Assembly: GCA_041395105.1 (NCBI GenBank)
Contig: JAWLBB010000004.1
Coordinates: forward strand, 186,001-250,000
DNA from: Opitutaceae bacterium
GTDB lineage: Bacteria > Verrucomicrobiota > Verrucomicrobiia > Opitutales > Opitutaceae
DNA length: 64,000 nucleotides
Reading direction: 5' to 3'
Shown: one piece after another, positions 27,570 through 36,723 of the stretch
Layout: each line of letters starts with the position of its first letter
Position numbering within the stretch: position 1 is the stretch's first letter
Position numbers and translations under genes: made by a program
The notes under the pieces: generated by a model
Told to the model about the DNA's origin: nothing
Seen by the model: only the letters and a program-made list of their open reading frames with translations
Databases searched by the model: none

Positions 27570-29384
27570 ATGTTCGGGATCCGATCCATCATCTTCAGCC
27601 TCTCCTGCCTCTGCCTTACCGGTCTGTTGTCCGCGTGGGTTGAGGACGCGAGTGATTCAGCTCAGGCAGTTGACGCTGCGATCGTTCCGTTGGCGACGGC
27701 AAACGAAGACGCGCCGGCGTTGGCGGAGGCCGTGGTGGGTGAAGCAACGGAATCGGCAGCCGCGGTGGACCCTGAGCCGGACGGGAAAGTGGCTGTCGGG
27801 GCGGAACCCGAGTCTGTGAGCGAAGGCGCTTCCGAAACATCGGGCCTGACGGAGGAGGAGATCCTGCTTCTCGGTGGTTTGCCGGTAGATAATGAAATCG
27901 TGGTCATGGAGGAATTCGGGGTCGAGACCGAGGCGATCAAGCCGCCAGAGCTGATGGTGGAGGACGCATCATTTGAGACGATGCGTGATCTTTCGCTCCA
28001 GGCGGAACTCCCGGTTGTTTATGCACCTTCGGCCACCAGTGAGGAGATCGACACCTACGGCATCGCGGCCGAGATCACCCAACCTCCGGCTCACGGGGAA
28101 CTGCGTTTTCCCGAAGCCTATTCAACCGCCTTCTTTTATCTCCCGGAAAAGGGGTTCATTGGAGAGGACGAATTTCACTTCACTCCGTTCAGCTACCACC
28201 TGCCGGAATTCCGGGATTCGGGGAACGTTAGAAAGGAAGTGACGGAGGGCGAATGGGTGGTCCGAATCCGGGTCAATCAACTCCCCCGGGCGATCCAGAC
28301 CCGGTCCATCCGCCAGGACTTGTCAGTCGAAAGGCAGATCAATATACTCTTTGTCATCGACAATTCGCAGTCGATGGCCGGCGAGCAGAAGATTCTGGCT
28401 TCCTCGTTCGATCGCTTTATCAAGGGCTTTCTTGATCAGCGCCTGGATTTCCGCATCGGGGTCCTCACCACCGACGCAACGAATGTTTTCAAGCCTGAGA
28501 AGCGCCGCAGTCCGGCGGTTTTTGGCGCGGGTTATCTGCAATTGACCCAGGACGCTCTCGGCGCGAAAGAGGCGTTGGATCGGGCCCTGAACACCGGCTC
28601 ATCGGTCGAGGGAATCCGTTATCAGCCCTTCCTCGACAATCGGACCCCGGAACTGACCGCGCGATTCCAGGAACTGGCGCAGGTGGGCACCACGGGCAGC
28701 CCGAATGAGACGGCCATTGTGCCGATCATGATGTCTTATGTGGAGATGCTCAGTCCCGGAGCAATCGAGCACAACACCGCTTCGTTCGGAAGGGATCCCT
28801 TCTTCTACCAGCCGGAGGCGTTCCTTTCGATCGTCATTGTCAGCGATGAAGATGAGGCGGTCAGCCGGATCACGCCGGTTTTTGACCAGGCGGGCTCGAT
28901 CGCCAGTTATGAAGTTGAGGTGGGCTCCTCCTATCTGGCGAAGGGGCGAAAGGGGGACGAGGCCACCCGGCAGTACATTGCCAGCATTCTCAAATCGCTG
29001 CAATCGCTCAAGAGAGATGCCGGCTTCCGGATCGACGCCGTCACCCACCCGAGGAAGGGCGTCTTCTTTTCACGTCTGGCCGAGCAGGGCGGAGGGCAGA
29101 CAGTGGATATTTCCCGGGATTTTTCGAACCCGCTGATCGAGATTGGGGAGTCCATCGCCCGGCAGGCGTCGCGGACTTTTCGTTTACCGGACTTCAAGCC
29201 GGACGAGGTCTTCTTTGAGGACACCATCCGGGTGGCCATCGATGGCCAGGAGGTTGCCGAGGATGCGGTCGACGGCTGGGTCTTCAATTCCGAGCGGCAG
29301 ACGGTGGAACTGCGCGGCCAGGCGGGTGAAGCGAGCTTTGGGGCGGTGGTGCGGATCGATTTCGACGTGGAATACCAGCCGTAA
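27570..29384 (+). CDS. secreted von Willebrand factor A domain protein
   Basis: A 604-aa exported protein: N-terminal signal (FGIRSIIFSLSCLCLTGLLSA), then an acidic Ala/Glu-rich stretch to about residue 125. A beta-sandwich-like segment follows (AAEITQPPAHGELRFPEAYSTAFFY). The vWA domain begins at about 255 with the MIDAS motif DxSxS in ILFVIDNSQSMAGEQ and continues with IGVLTTDATNV and SIVIVSDEDEAVS. The C-terminus is a beta-domain (FEDTIRVAIDGQEVAED). Probably a surface or periplasmic metal-dependent binding protein; the ligand is unknown. Confidence 0.8.
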   Translation: MFGIRSIIFSLSCLCLTGLLSAWVEDASDSAQAVDAAIVPLATANEDAPALAEAVVGEATESAAAVDPEPDGKVAVGAEPESVSEGASETSGLTEEEILLLGGLPVDNEIVVMEEFGVETEAIKPPELMVEDASFETMRDLSLQAELPVVYAPSATSEEIDTYGIAAEITQPPAHGELRFPEAYSTAFFYLPEKGFIGEDEFHFTPFSYHLPEFRDSGNVRKEVTEGEWVVRIRVNQLPRAIQTRSIRQDLSVERQINILFVIDNSQSMAGEQKILASSFDRFIKGFLDQRLDFRIGVLTTDATNVFKPEKRRSPAVFGAGYLQLTQDALGAKEALDRALNTGSSVEGIRYQPFLDNRTPELTARFQELAQVGTTGSPNETAIVPIMMSYVEMLSPGAIEHNTASFGRDPFFYQPEAFLSIVIVSDEDEAVSRITPVFDQAGSIASYEVEVGSSYLAKGRKGDEATRQYIASILKSLQSLKRDAGFRIDAVTHPRKGVFFSRLAEQGGGQTVDISRDFSNPLIEIGESIARQASRTFRLPDFKPDEVFFEDTIRVAIDGQEVAEDAVDGWVFNSERQTVELRGQAGEASFGAVVRIDFDVEYQP

Positions 29385-29540
29385 TGTGCCTGAGATTCGC
29401 AGATTCTGTGAAAGCGGGTTCCCGTGTAGGGATCCTGGCTGAAGTCTTGAATTCCGTCGAAAGGCGTGCACGAGCCGCTTTTCCAGACCGTCCATGATTC
29501 GCATTGCCGTATTCACAGTTGGGTCCACCTTGCGTGGTTG

Positions 29541-32051
29541 ATGGGCCAAATCCCTCCAGACGCCTTGCGGCCCGAGTTGCTGTCACCTGCCGGCAACTGG
29601 GATTGCGTGCGCGCAGCCGTGGCCAACGGAGCCGACGCGGTCTATTTCGGCTTGCCGGGTTTCAATGCCCGGATCCGGGCGGATAATTTCACCGAAGCGG
29701 ATCTGCCCGAACTGATGGCCTTCCTCCATCTTCATGGGGTCCGCGGCTATCTCACGTTCAATATCCTGGTCTTCACGAGCGAGTTGCCGGAGGCCGAACG
29801 CTATCTGCGGATGGCGGATGCGGCCGGGGTGGACGCGATCATCGTGCAGGATCTGGGGCTGGTCCGTCTGGCGCGGCAAATCACTCCCGGGCTTGAAATC
29901 CACGCCTCCACGCAGATGACGATCACCTCGCCGGAGGGAGTCGCCTTCGCCCGTTCCCTGGGGGTTGAGCGGGTCGTGGTGGCCCGGGAGCTCTCCCTGC
30001 GCGAACTGGAGCGATTCAATCCGGAGACCGACGGAATGCTTCCGATCGAGGTCTTTGTCCATGGGGCACTCTGCGTGGCCTACTCCGGACAATGTCTGAC
30101 CAGTGAGAGCCTGGGGCAGCGCAGCGCCAACCGGGGTGAATGTGCGCAGGCCTGTCGCATGCCCTACGAGATGCTGGTCGATGGCGAGCCCTGCGACCTT
30201 GGAGACCGACGCTACCTTCTTTCTCCCCAGGATCTGGCCGCGGTGGACGAGATTCCGCGCCTGGTGGAGATCGGCGTGCGCAGTTTCAAGATCGAAGGGC
30301 GATTGAAGTCACCCGAGTATGTGGCGGCCGTCACCCAGGTCTACCGCCGGGCGATTGACCGGGCCCTGGCCGGGAAGGGAGCCCCTGCCACGAGCGAGGA
30401 TCGTTACCAGTTGGAGATGACCTTCTCGCGCGGACTCTTCCCGGGTTGGATGCACGGGGTCAATCACCAGGAGCTGGTGCACGCGCGGTTCGGGACCAAA
30501 CGGGGACCTTATATCGGCGAGATCGTTCGGGTCGGCCGGGAAGAGGTCGAGTTGGGGAGCATCGGCAATCTGAAACCGGGGGATGGAGTCGTTTTTGATA
30601 CGGGCGGCAATACGGACCATGAACAGGGTGGTCGGGTTTATGAGATAGCCGGCCGCTGCCTTCGCTTTCAGCATGGGAAAATCGACTTTGGACGATTGTC
30701 GAAAGGACACCGGGTCTGGAAAACGAGCGATCCTCATCTCGAGCGCGAGTTGCGAAAAACCTTTGCCGGGACAATTGAGCCGCCGGCGCTCCCTTTGACC
30801 CTGAGAGTCTCCGGCTCTTTCGGCGGTCTGCTGGAAGTTGAGGCGATTGGGGGAGGAGCGACCGTCACTGTGGCGTCGTCGATCGAGCTGTTACCGGCGC
30901 GTTCGCGTTCGCTGAACCGGACCGTGTTGGAGGAGCATCTCGGTCGGCTCGGTGGATCGGGTTGGTCTCTGGCATCGCTGGAGTCGACGGTGCCGGACGG
31001 CCTCTTTCTACCCCTGAGCGAGCTGAATGAACTTCGTCGCCGGATGGTGGCGGCTCTGGAGGAACGGACCCGCCAAACAGATGGACGTCCACAGGCTTCT
31101 TCCAAAGGTGTAGCCACGCCGCCGGGTCGGCGTGCCGATGAAGGAATTGGCGACCTGTCCCCCGGGACACAGGGACGGCTGACGGAAGGTGACCGGGACG
31201 CGACACTTCCGCGCCTGACTGTGCTCTGTCGGACCGACGACCAGATCGGAGCGGCGTTGGAGGCGGGCATCGACGAGTTGTATCTCGATTTTGAGGACGT
31301 CAGGCGCTATGCGGATGCCGTGGCCCGCGTCCGGGATTCCCGGCGGGCGCGGGTCTTTCTGGCCACTCCGCGCATTCAGAAGGCCGGCGAACAGGGTTTC
31401 TTCAAATTGATCGAGCGGGCGGAGCCGGACGGCGTTCTGATCCGCAATCTCGGTGGGCTTTCCTGGTTCGAGGGAAGCGGGTTGCAGCGGGTCGGTGATT
31501 TCTCGCTCAACGTGGCCAATCCATTGACCGCTACGGTGCTGATGGAGCGGGGACTCGACCGCCTGACCGTTTCCTACGACCTGAACAGTGAGCAGGTCGT
31601 GTCCCTGCTGGAAGAAGCGGACCCGGGTTGGTTCGAGCTGACCCTTCATCAGCACATGCCCATGTTTCACATGGAGCATTGCGTCTACGCAGCCTTCCTG
31701 TCGAAAGGGAAAACGTTTCTCGACTGCGGTCGGCCCTGCGAGACGCACCGGATCCATCTGAAGGACCGGGTGGGGGTGGCCCATCCGGTTCATGTGGATG
31801 TGGGGTGTCGCAACACCGTTTACCACGCGCGTTCGCAGAGCGGGGCCACCTACCTGAAGGTCTTTCTGGACCGGGGGTTGAGGACTTTCAGGATCGAGCT
31901 GCTTGATGAAAATCATGCGGACTCGTTGCAATTGATCCGTGGTTACCGGGATCTCCTGGAAGGTCGACTCGACTCAAAGGCGCTTATCCGGGAGCTGAAA
32001 GTGGCCGATCAACTTGGAGTGACCGCCGGCACCCTGCTGGCCTTGCGATGA
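29541..32051 (+). CDS. peptidase U32 family protein with DUF3656 (RlhA-like)
   Basis: An 836-aa protein starting at ATG 29541 (MGQIPPDALRPELLSPAGNW). The U32 domain spans about residues 10-320 with ADAVYFGLPGFNARIRADNF, EVFVHGALCVAYSGQCLTS and cysteines in NRGECAQACRMPYE. A DUF3656 beta-domain lies at about 330-510. A second U32-like half at about 550-836 carries further cysteines (MEHCVYAAFLSKGKTFLDCGRPCE). The pattern fits RlhA-type enzymes that hydroxylate 23S rRNA C2501. Residues about 513-550 are low-complexity and encoded by palindromic repeat-like DNA. Confidence 0.88.
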   Translation: MGQIPPDALRPELLSPAGNWDCVRAAVANGADAVYFGLPGFNARIRADNFTEADLPELMAFLHLHGVRGYLTFNILVFTSELPEAERYLRMADAAGVDAIIVQDLGLVRLARQITPGLEIHASTQMTITSPEGVAFARSLGVERVVVARELSLRELERFNPETDGMLPIEVFVHGALCVAYSGQCLTSESLGQRSANRGECAQACRMPYEMLVDGEPCDLGDRRYLLSPQDLAAVDEIPRLVEIGVRSFKIEGRLKSPEYVAAVTQVYRRAIDRALAGKGAPATSEDRYQLEMTFSRGLFPGWMHGVNHQELVHARFGTKRGPYIGEIVRVGREEVELGSIGNLKPGDGVVFDTGGNTDHEQGGRVYEIAGRCLRFQHGKIDFGRLSKGHRVWKTSDPHLERELRKTFAGTIEPPALPLTLRVSGSFGGLLEVEAIGGGATVTVASSIELLPARSRSLNRTVLEEHLGRLGGSGWSLASLESTVPDGLFLPLSELNELRRRMVAALEERTRQTDGRPQASSKGVATPPGRRADEGIGDLSPGTQGRLTEGDRDATLPRLTVLCRTDDQIGAALEAGIDELYLDFEDVRRYADAVARVRDSRRARVFLATPRIQKAGEQGFFKLIERAEPDGVLIRNLGGLSWFEGSGLQRVGDFSLNVANPLTATVLMERGLDRLTVSYDLNSEQVVSLLEEADPGWFELTLHQHMPMFHMEHCVYAAFLSKGKTFLDCGRPCETHRIHLKDRVGVAHPVHVDVGCRNTVYHARSQSGATYLKVFLDRGLRTFRIELLDENHADSLQLIRGYRDLLEGRLDSKALIRELKVADQLGVTAGTLLALR
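31115..31134. repeat. palindrome inside the U32 coding frame
   Basis: CACGCCG-CCGGGT-CGGCGTG, a perfect 7-bp stem, lies in the linker between the two halves of the U32 protein. A second imperfect palindrome (CTGTCCC..GGGACACAG) follows within 40 bases. The stretch stays in frame. Confidence 0.55.
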
Positions 32052-32067
32052 GACTATCGAACCAGAC

Positions 32068-32586
32068 ATGACAACTACCTATCGATCAGATCGGTTGCGG
32101 CGGGTGGGAACGGTGGCCCGGGTCAGCGGATTCACCATGATGCTGCTGGGAGCGCTTTCGCTGCTTTTCTCCATCATGAGCCCGCTCACCGCGGAGTTCG
32201 CCGTTTCGCTGGCCATTCTCGTTCTTGGAGTGTTCGAGTGGCGACTGGGCGCCCTTCTCAAGAAGGGCCAGGCCGAGGCCTCGCTCCGTCTGGCCCTCAA
32301 TCAACTGGCTGTGGCGGGAGTCGTCACCGCCTACTCGATCTGGAAGATCGTGGTGACCACAGATGAGGCCGTCGCGGGGCTGCTCAGCCGCCCGGAGATT
32401 GCGCCTACCCTCGACCTGCTCGACCCGGTGATGCGGGCGGAGGTGATGGATCGGCTTCCCGGGGCGATTCGGCTGGCCTACCTGGTGATTGTTCCCGTCG
32501 TCTGGATGGGTTGCGGAGGCATGGCCGCCTATTACTATTTCAAGGGCAGGAAGGGCGCGGCGCAGGGGGCTTCGGAACCATCCTGA
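32068..32586 (+). CDS. four-helix integral membrane protein, unknown
   Basis: A 172-aa protein with four hydrophobic segments: GFTMMLLGALSLLFSIM, FAVSLAILVLGVFEWRLGALL, QLAVAGVVTAYSIWKIVV and LAYLVIVPVVWMGCGGMAAYYYF. A soluble loop of about 45 residues separates the last two. The family is not recognised. It starts 16 bases after the U32 gene and may be cotranscribed with it. Confidence 0.7.
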   Translation: MTTTYRSDRLRRVGTVARVSGFTMMLLGALSLLFSIMSPLTAEFAVSLAILVLGVFEWRLGALLKKGQAEASLRLALNQLAVAGVVTAYSIWKIVVTTDEAVAGLLSRPEIAPTLDLLDPVMRAEVMDRLPGAIRLAYLVIVPVVWMGCGGMAAYYYFKGRKGAAQGASEPS

Positions 32587-32647
32587 GCCTTGGGGGTCTT
32601 TGGGACTTTCCATCTCATGGATTCCTCCTAGTCTGACTCCGGTTGCC

Positions 32648-33322
32648 ATGAAATCCCCCACTCACCTTATTCGCGTGGTTCTTCCCGGTTTGGCTCTGGG
32701 TGCCCTGTTCTTCTCGGGTTGCCAGAGTGTCTACTACGACACAATGGAGAAGTTTGGCGTCCACAAGCGCGATATCCTGGTGGAGCGGGTGGAGGAGGCC
32801 AAGGACAGTCAGGAGGAGGCCAAGGAGCAATTCGCCAGCGCCCTGGAGGAGTTTCTGTCGGTCACCGAATACAAGGGTGGCGATCTTCAGGCGAAATACG
32901 AAGACCTTTCGTCAGAGCTGGAAAAGAGTGAGGCGCAGGCCCGCGACGTCCGCGATCGGATTAACTCGATCGAATCGGTAGCCGAGGCGCTCTTCGAGGA
33001 ATGGGGCGATGAGTTGTCTCAATACAGCAATCCGTCCCTCAGGGCTTCGAGCGAGAAGCAGCTGACGGCCACCCGGGATCGCTACGATCGTTTGATGGTC
33101 GTGATGCGAAAGGCGGAAAGCGGGATGGATCCCGTTCTCGATGCCTTCCGCGATCAGGTTCTCTTTCTCAAGCACAACCTGAATGCCCGGGCCCTCGCAT
33201 CACTAGAAGAGACATCGGTCGGCTTGCAGGAAGACATCAATGATCTGATCCGCCAGATGGAGGGCTCGATAGCGGAAGCCTCCGCCTTCATCGAGGCCAT
33301 GCGGGAAGCCGAGTCGGGTTGA
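32648..33322 (+). CDS. DUF2959 family lipoprotein
   Basis: A 224-aa lipoprotein: signal LIRVVLPGLALGALFFSGC with a lipobox Cys, followed by QSVYYDTMEKFGVHKRDILVERVEEAKDSQEEAKEQF, the conserved DUF2959 N-terminal motif. The rest is almost entirely charged coiled-coil helix (KYEDLSSELEKSEAQARDVRDR). The function of the family is unknown. The ATG at 32648 was chosen because it directly precedes the signal; the open frame extends further upstream without support. Confidence 0.88.
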   Translation: MKSPTHLIRVVLPGLALGALFFSGCQSVYYDTMEKFGVHKRDILVERVEEAKDSQEEAKEQFASALEEFLSVTEYKGGDLQAKYEDLSSELEKSEAQARDVRDRINSIESVAEALFEEWGDELSQYSNPSLRASSEKQLTATRDRYDRLMVVMRKAESGMDPVLDAFRDQVLFLKHNLNARALASLEETSVGLQEDINDLIRQMEGSIAEASAFIEAMREAESG

Positions 33323-33337
33323 ATCCCGCGGTCGGGG

Positions 33338-33580
33338 TCATTTCGATCCCCGTTTCTTGACCATTTCCAGCTGATGGGCGCGGATGAGTCCGCGGTTCAA
33401 GCGGTCGGTCATGTCCTGGATCGCCTTGTCCCAATCCTCATCGGTCGGCTCATAGGGTTGCCAGTCCTCGAAGCGGGCCATCTGGCAGTGCCAGCTGGGT
33501 TTGTCGCCGAAGTAACGGAATTGGACCTGAAATTTCCTTCCGTCGTCGTCGCGCTTCCACCAACCGATCTTGTTTCGCAT
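33338..33580 (-). CDS. small conserved-looking cytoplasmic protein
   Basis: An 80-aa protein rich in Trp, Asp and Arg (MRNKIGWWKRDDDGRKFQVQ, ARFEDWQPYEPTDEDWDKAI). The start at ATG 33580 leaves out an upstream open stretch that is not convincing as protein. No family is recognised. It is convergent with the DUF2959 gene, and a short CGGGG/CCCCG hairpin spans the two gene ends. Confidence 0.6.
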   Translation of the reverse strand: MRNKIGWWKRDDDGRKFQVQFRYFGDKPSWHCQMARFEDWQPYEPTDEDWDKAIQDMTDRLNRGLIRAHQLEMVKKRGSK

Positions 33581-33641
33581 GGGATCGCAGTGTGAAAAAC
33601 CGAAGCCGGAGTGCAATCGGGATCGTGAACCGGGGCTCCTT

Positions 33642-34607
33642 TCAAGAGGAGTGACGGTTTCTCTCAACGATCGCCGCGAGAAGAAAAGCGACTCCGTCGG
33701 AGGCCACTTGCGCCATCCGCAGGGCAAGGAAGAGGGCGGCGGCGGATGGGTAACCGATCTGTCCGCTGAAGAGCGCCACGAGGATTCCCTCCCGGACACC
33801 GACTCCGCCGGGTGCTCCCGGTGTGACAAAACCGACGATCCAGGCGAGCGCGCAACCCCAGGTCAGTTCCCACCATCCGAGGGCAAGCGGTTCTGCCCAG
33901 AGGTTTTGGGCCAGGAGGAACGCGGAGGTTCCAAAAAGCAGGAAATTGACCCCATTGCAGAACACCGCCTGGGAAAGATGGGGGATGCCCACCCGGTCGA
34001 TTGCTTCATGGATCACCCGGATTCGTGGCTTGAGCAGGCGCCAGGCAAGCGGACTCAGCAGGAGTCCGATCAACACGACGATCGAGAGGGTCCGGTATTC
34101 CGGCGCCGCCAGGCCAAAGCCGGCCAGGCCGATGGCCGCTCCGGTTCCGACGGCCAGAACGGTTTCGACGAGGATGCTGATCAGGATGACCGGGGTCGTC
34201 AGGCCTTCGCGGCGGGCAAGGATCATCTTGCCCAAATAGTGAAAGACATTTCCCGGCAGGTATTTGGCGATCTGGCTGCGTCCCGTGATGGAGAAGGCCT
34301 GTTTCCAGGAAACAGGATGAAGCCTGCGAACAATCCGTTGCCAGGCCAGGGCGTTGATTCCCACGGAGATGAGACCGAAAATGACGACCGCCGTCCCCAC
34401 AAGAATGGAGCCGCCATCCGAGCGGACCGGGGGGAGTTCCTGTTTGTAGCGGTAAACCGTGAAAAGGAGAAACCCGATACAAACCATCGAGACGATCCGC
34501 CCGACCCAGGTCAGAACCCGGTGCCAGGGTTTTTCAGTCCTGGCCGGACTCGTTTCAGGCTCGGTCGCTTGCTGTGTCGTCGAAAACTGGTTCTCGGGCG
34601 GGTTCAT
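33642..34607 (-). CDS. lysylphosphatidylglycerol synthase-like / UPF0104 membrane protein
   Basis: A 321-aa polytopic protein of the flippase-like family (PF03706). Helices at VGRIVSMVCIGFLLFTVY and SILVGTAVVIFGLISVGINAL are followed by the motif SQIAKYLPGNVFHYLGKM, and later helices carry ALAWIVGFVTPGAPGGVGVREG, the typical C-terminal motif. Such proteins are linked to polyprenyl- or lipid-linked precursor handling. Its start overlaps the stop of the glycosyltransferase-methyltransferase gene by four bases, so the pair probably works on one lipid-linked or surface glycan. Confidence 0.85.
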   Translation of the reverse strand: MNPPENQFSTTQQATEPETSPARTEKPWHRVLTWVGRIVSMVCIGFLLFTVYRYKQELPPVRSDGGSILVGTAVVIFGLISVGINALAWQRIVRRLHPVSWKQAFSITGRSQIAKYLPGNVFHYLGKMILARREGLTTPVILISILVETVLAVGTGAAIGLAGFGLAAPEYRTLSIVVLIGLLLSPLAWRLLKPRIRVIHEAIDRVGIPHLSQAVFCNGVNFLLFGTSAFLLAQNLWAEPLALGWWELTWGCALAWIVGFVTPGAPGGVGVREGILVALFSGQIGYPSAAALFLALRMAQVASDGVAFLLAAIVERNRHSS

Positions 34608-36595
34608 CGGTCGGCAACTGTTCCCTCGGAATCCGGCCTGAGGATGAAGACCAGGGTTGGAATGATGGGACGAAAGAGAGTGAAGAGAACAGGCGAAAGG
34701 AAGTGAAGGGACCTTTTGAGTATTCCTGGAGATCCGGCCACCAGGGTGGCCTTCATGGCTTGGAGCGTGATGTCTTTCGGGATGAGCCCGGCCTCCTCAC
34801 ACAGTCCCAGGAGGTCCCGGCGGCTGAGTAATCGGCAGTCATAGCGTTCGCCACGGCCGAAGAGCCGGACCAGGCGGTTGGCCCATTCGCGCGGCAGCCA
34901 ACTGAGAAAAGGAAGTCGGTAATGCGCCTCAAAGACCCGCCACCGGTTGGGGACGGCCAGGTAGCCGAGGCCGTTCATTGGAAGCAGTCTCCGGATTTCC
35001 GTGAGGTGGCTCAATTGATCGGCCCGTTCGCCGACGTGTTCGATCACATGGTTGGTGATGACGATGTCGAAGGCGCTATCAGCAAAGGGCAGGCGGGTCG
35101 ATTCGACGATCTGAAAGGCATAGCCGTCCAGAGCGATTCGCTCGTCCCGGACATCGACCGCGGCAACGGATCCGGACGGGTTGAGCCGACTCAGTTCGTG
35201 GGCAATGATCCCGGATCCGGTTCCGATCTCCAGGATACGTGTCCCGTCGACCGGACGGATCTCCCCGATGAGGCGGGCGATATTTCGGGCTTTCCCGACC
35301 CGCGATTCCGGGTCGAGAATGGCATGTCCAAGGGAGACCTTCCCGGCGGATAGTGCCACCACGGCTTCGGCCAGCCGGGTCCAGCCACGGGTATCCGATC
35401 GGTCACGGCTGACCCGTTCGGCGAAAGGTTTCCGCTGATGCGGATCGACAAACCGCCTCAGGGCCTCCGCCAGAGCCGCTCGATTGTTCGGAGGAACCAG
35501 AAGGCCATGGCCTTCATCCTCGACTTCCCTAAATGTGGGCAGTCGGCTGGCGATGACGGGAACCCCGGCGCCGAGGGCCGCCTGGAGGGCCGCGCTACCG
35601 GTGCCCTCGGCGTAGGGAAATACCGCAAAATCCGCGGCCCGCAGGCAAAGGGTCAGGTCGTCGTCGGAAAGGTACTCAAGGCGAAACCGGGTTCGGTCCT
35701 CGATCCCCAGGCTGCGGGCCTCGGCCGGGAAATCGGCTTCCTTGATCCAGGGCTCGCCTGCGACGAGCAACCGGACAGAAGGCTGGTCGCGCGCCACGTC
35801 TGCGAAAGCCTCGAGGAGCAGACTGAGTCCCTTGTAGGGCCGGATCAGGCCGAAGAAGAGGATAACCGTCTCGCTGTCGAGGAGGTTGAGCTGTTGGCGG
35901 GCCGCGGACCGGCTGATCATGACGCCGCCCGCAAACCGATCCACCCGGGGGTGCGGGATCACCCGGATGGCGGCATCCCGCTTCAGGACCGACTTCAGTC
36001 GCGCCTGCTCGCTGGTGGTCTGGACAATGAATCGATGGGCCCGACGCAGCACGCGCCTGGCCAGAAAACGCGCGATCCAGCCGGCATCGTGGTCGACCAC
36101 ATTGTGACAGATGAAGATGAGTCGGGTAGGCGAACCCTTGAGGCAGAGGGCCAGCAGCAGATAGTACGGAGTCCAGAATTGCGTCCACCAGGGCAGGCAG
36201 AGCGCGTCGTAGTGCCGGGCCCGACGGCCGGCCTTGATCCAGGTCAGGGGGTTGAGGCAGTCCAGGTCATAGCGCACCCCCTCGATCCGCCGGGTGGCCG
36301 GGTCGACATCCGATCGCCCCGGGTAAAGGAATTTTGGATACTGGCGGCGATAGGATTCGAGGGTGACCGGAGTGAGCTTCCGCAGGGATCGGTAAAGCTC
36401 GGTCGTGTAGTGGGCGATGCCTCCACGGTAGGGCGGCGCGGGGCCGATCATCAGGATTCGCGGTTCTCCGTTCCGGCCGCCGGGCAAGGGTCTTGCTGAA
36501 GGCTCGGTCAATGGCCCGGGCCTCTTCCCCTGGAGTTGGTCAATCGTGCCTTCATCGGTTCCCGGGCACACTTGCGCGCCAAGGGACAAAGGCAA
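34604..36595 (-). CDS. bifunctional GT4 glycosyltransferase - SAM methyltransferase fusion
   Basis: A 663-aa two-domain protein. Residues about 45-390 form a GT-B, family-4-like glycosyltransferase: ILMIGPAPPYRGGIAHYTTEL, GLIRPYKGLSLLLEAFADV and the donor-site FAVFPYAEGTGSAALQAALGAGVPVIAS. Residues about 440-600 form a class I methyltransferase, with motif I ILEIGTGSGIIAHEL, AAVDVRDERI and FDIVITNHVIEHVGE. A hydrophobic C-terminus (LSPVLFTLFRPIIPTLVFIL) may contact the membrane. The 5' end is uncertain: the first 40 residues are not conserved-looking and run close to a repeat, so a GTG/TTG nearer the glycosyltransferase core is possible. Confidence 0.85.
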   Translation of the reverse strand: MPLSLGAQVCPGTDEGTIDQLQGKRPGPLTEPSARPLPGGRNGEPRILMIGPAPPYRGGIAHYTTELYRSLRKLTPVTLESYRRQYPKFLYPGRSDVDPATRRIEGVRYDLDCLNPLTWIKAGRRARHYDALCLPWWTQFWTPYYLLLALCLKGSPTRLIFICHNVVDHDAGWIARFLARRVLRRAHRFIVQTTSEQARLKSVLKRDAAIRVIPHPRVDRFAGGVMISRSAARQQLNLLDSETVILFFGLIRPYKGLSLLLEAFADVARDQPSVRLLVAGEPWIKEADFPAEARSLGIEDRTRFRLEYLSDDDLTLCLRAADFAVFPYAEGTGSAALQAALGAGVPVIASRLPTFREVEDEGHGLLVPPNNRAALAEALRRFVDPHQRKPFAERVSRDRSDTRGWTRLAEAVVALSAGKVSLGHAILDPESRVGKARNIARLIGEIRPVDGTRILEIGTGSGIIAHELSRLNPSGSVAAVDVRDERIALDGYAFQIVESTRLPFADSAFDIVITNHVIEHVGERADQLSHLTEIRRLLPMNGLGYLAVPNRWRVFEAHYRLPFLSWLPREWANRLVRLFGRGERYDCRLLSRRDLLGLCEEAGLIPKDITLQAMKATLVAGSPGILKRSLHFLSPVLFTLFRPIIPTLVFILRPDSEGTVADR

Positions 36596-36620
36596 GTCCG
36601 CGATGGCCGGATCCCGGATA

Positions 36621-36645
36621 AGCCGCGACAGAGCGCGGCTGTTGC
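36621..36645. repeat. dispersed palindromic repeat GCCGCG..CGCGGC, copy 2
   Basis: AGCCGCGACAGAGCGCGGCT, one base different from the copy at 26459. It lies in the divergent spacer upstream of the glycosyltransferase fusion gene. Confidence 0.55.
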
Positions 36646-36723
36646 AGGGGTCGAAACCGACCTATTGCCGTCCCGCAACTCCGGATTGGAATTGACGGCC
36701 GGGGCGGACCGTCTTGTCTCGGG

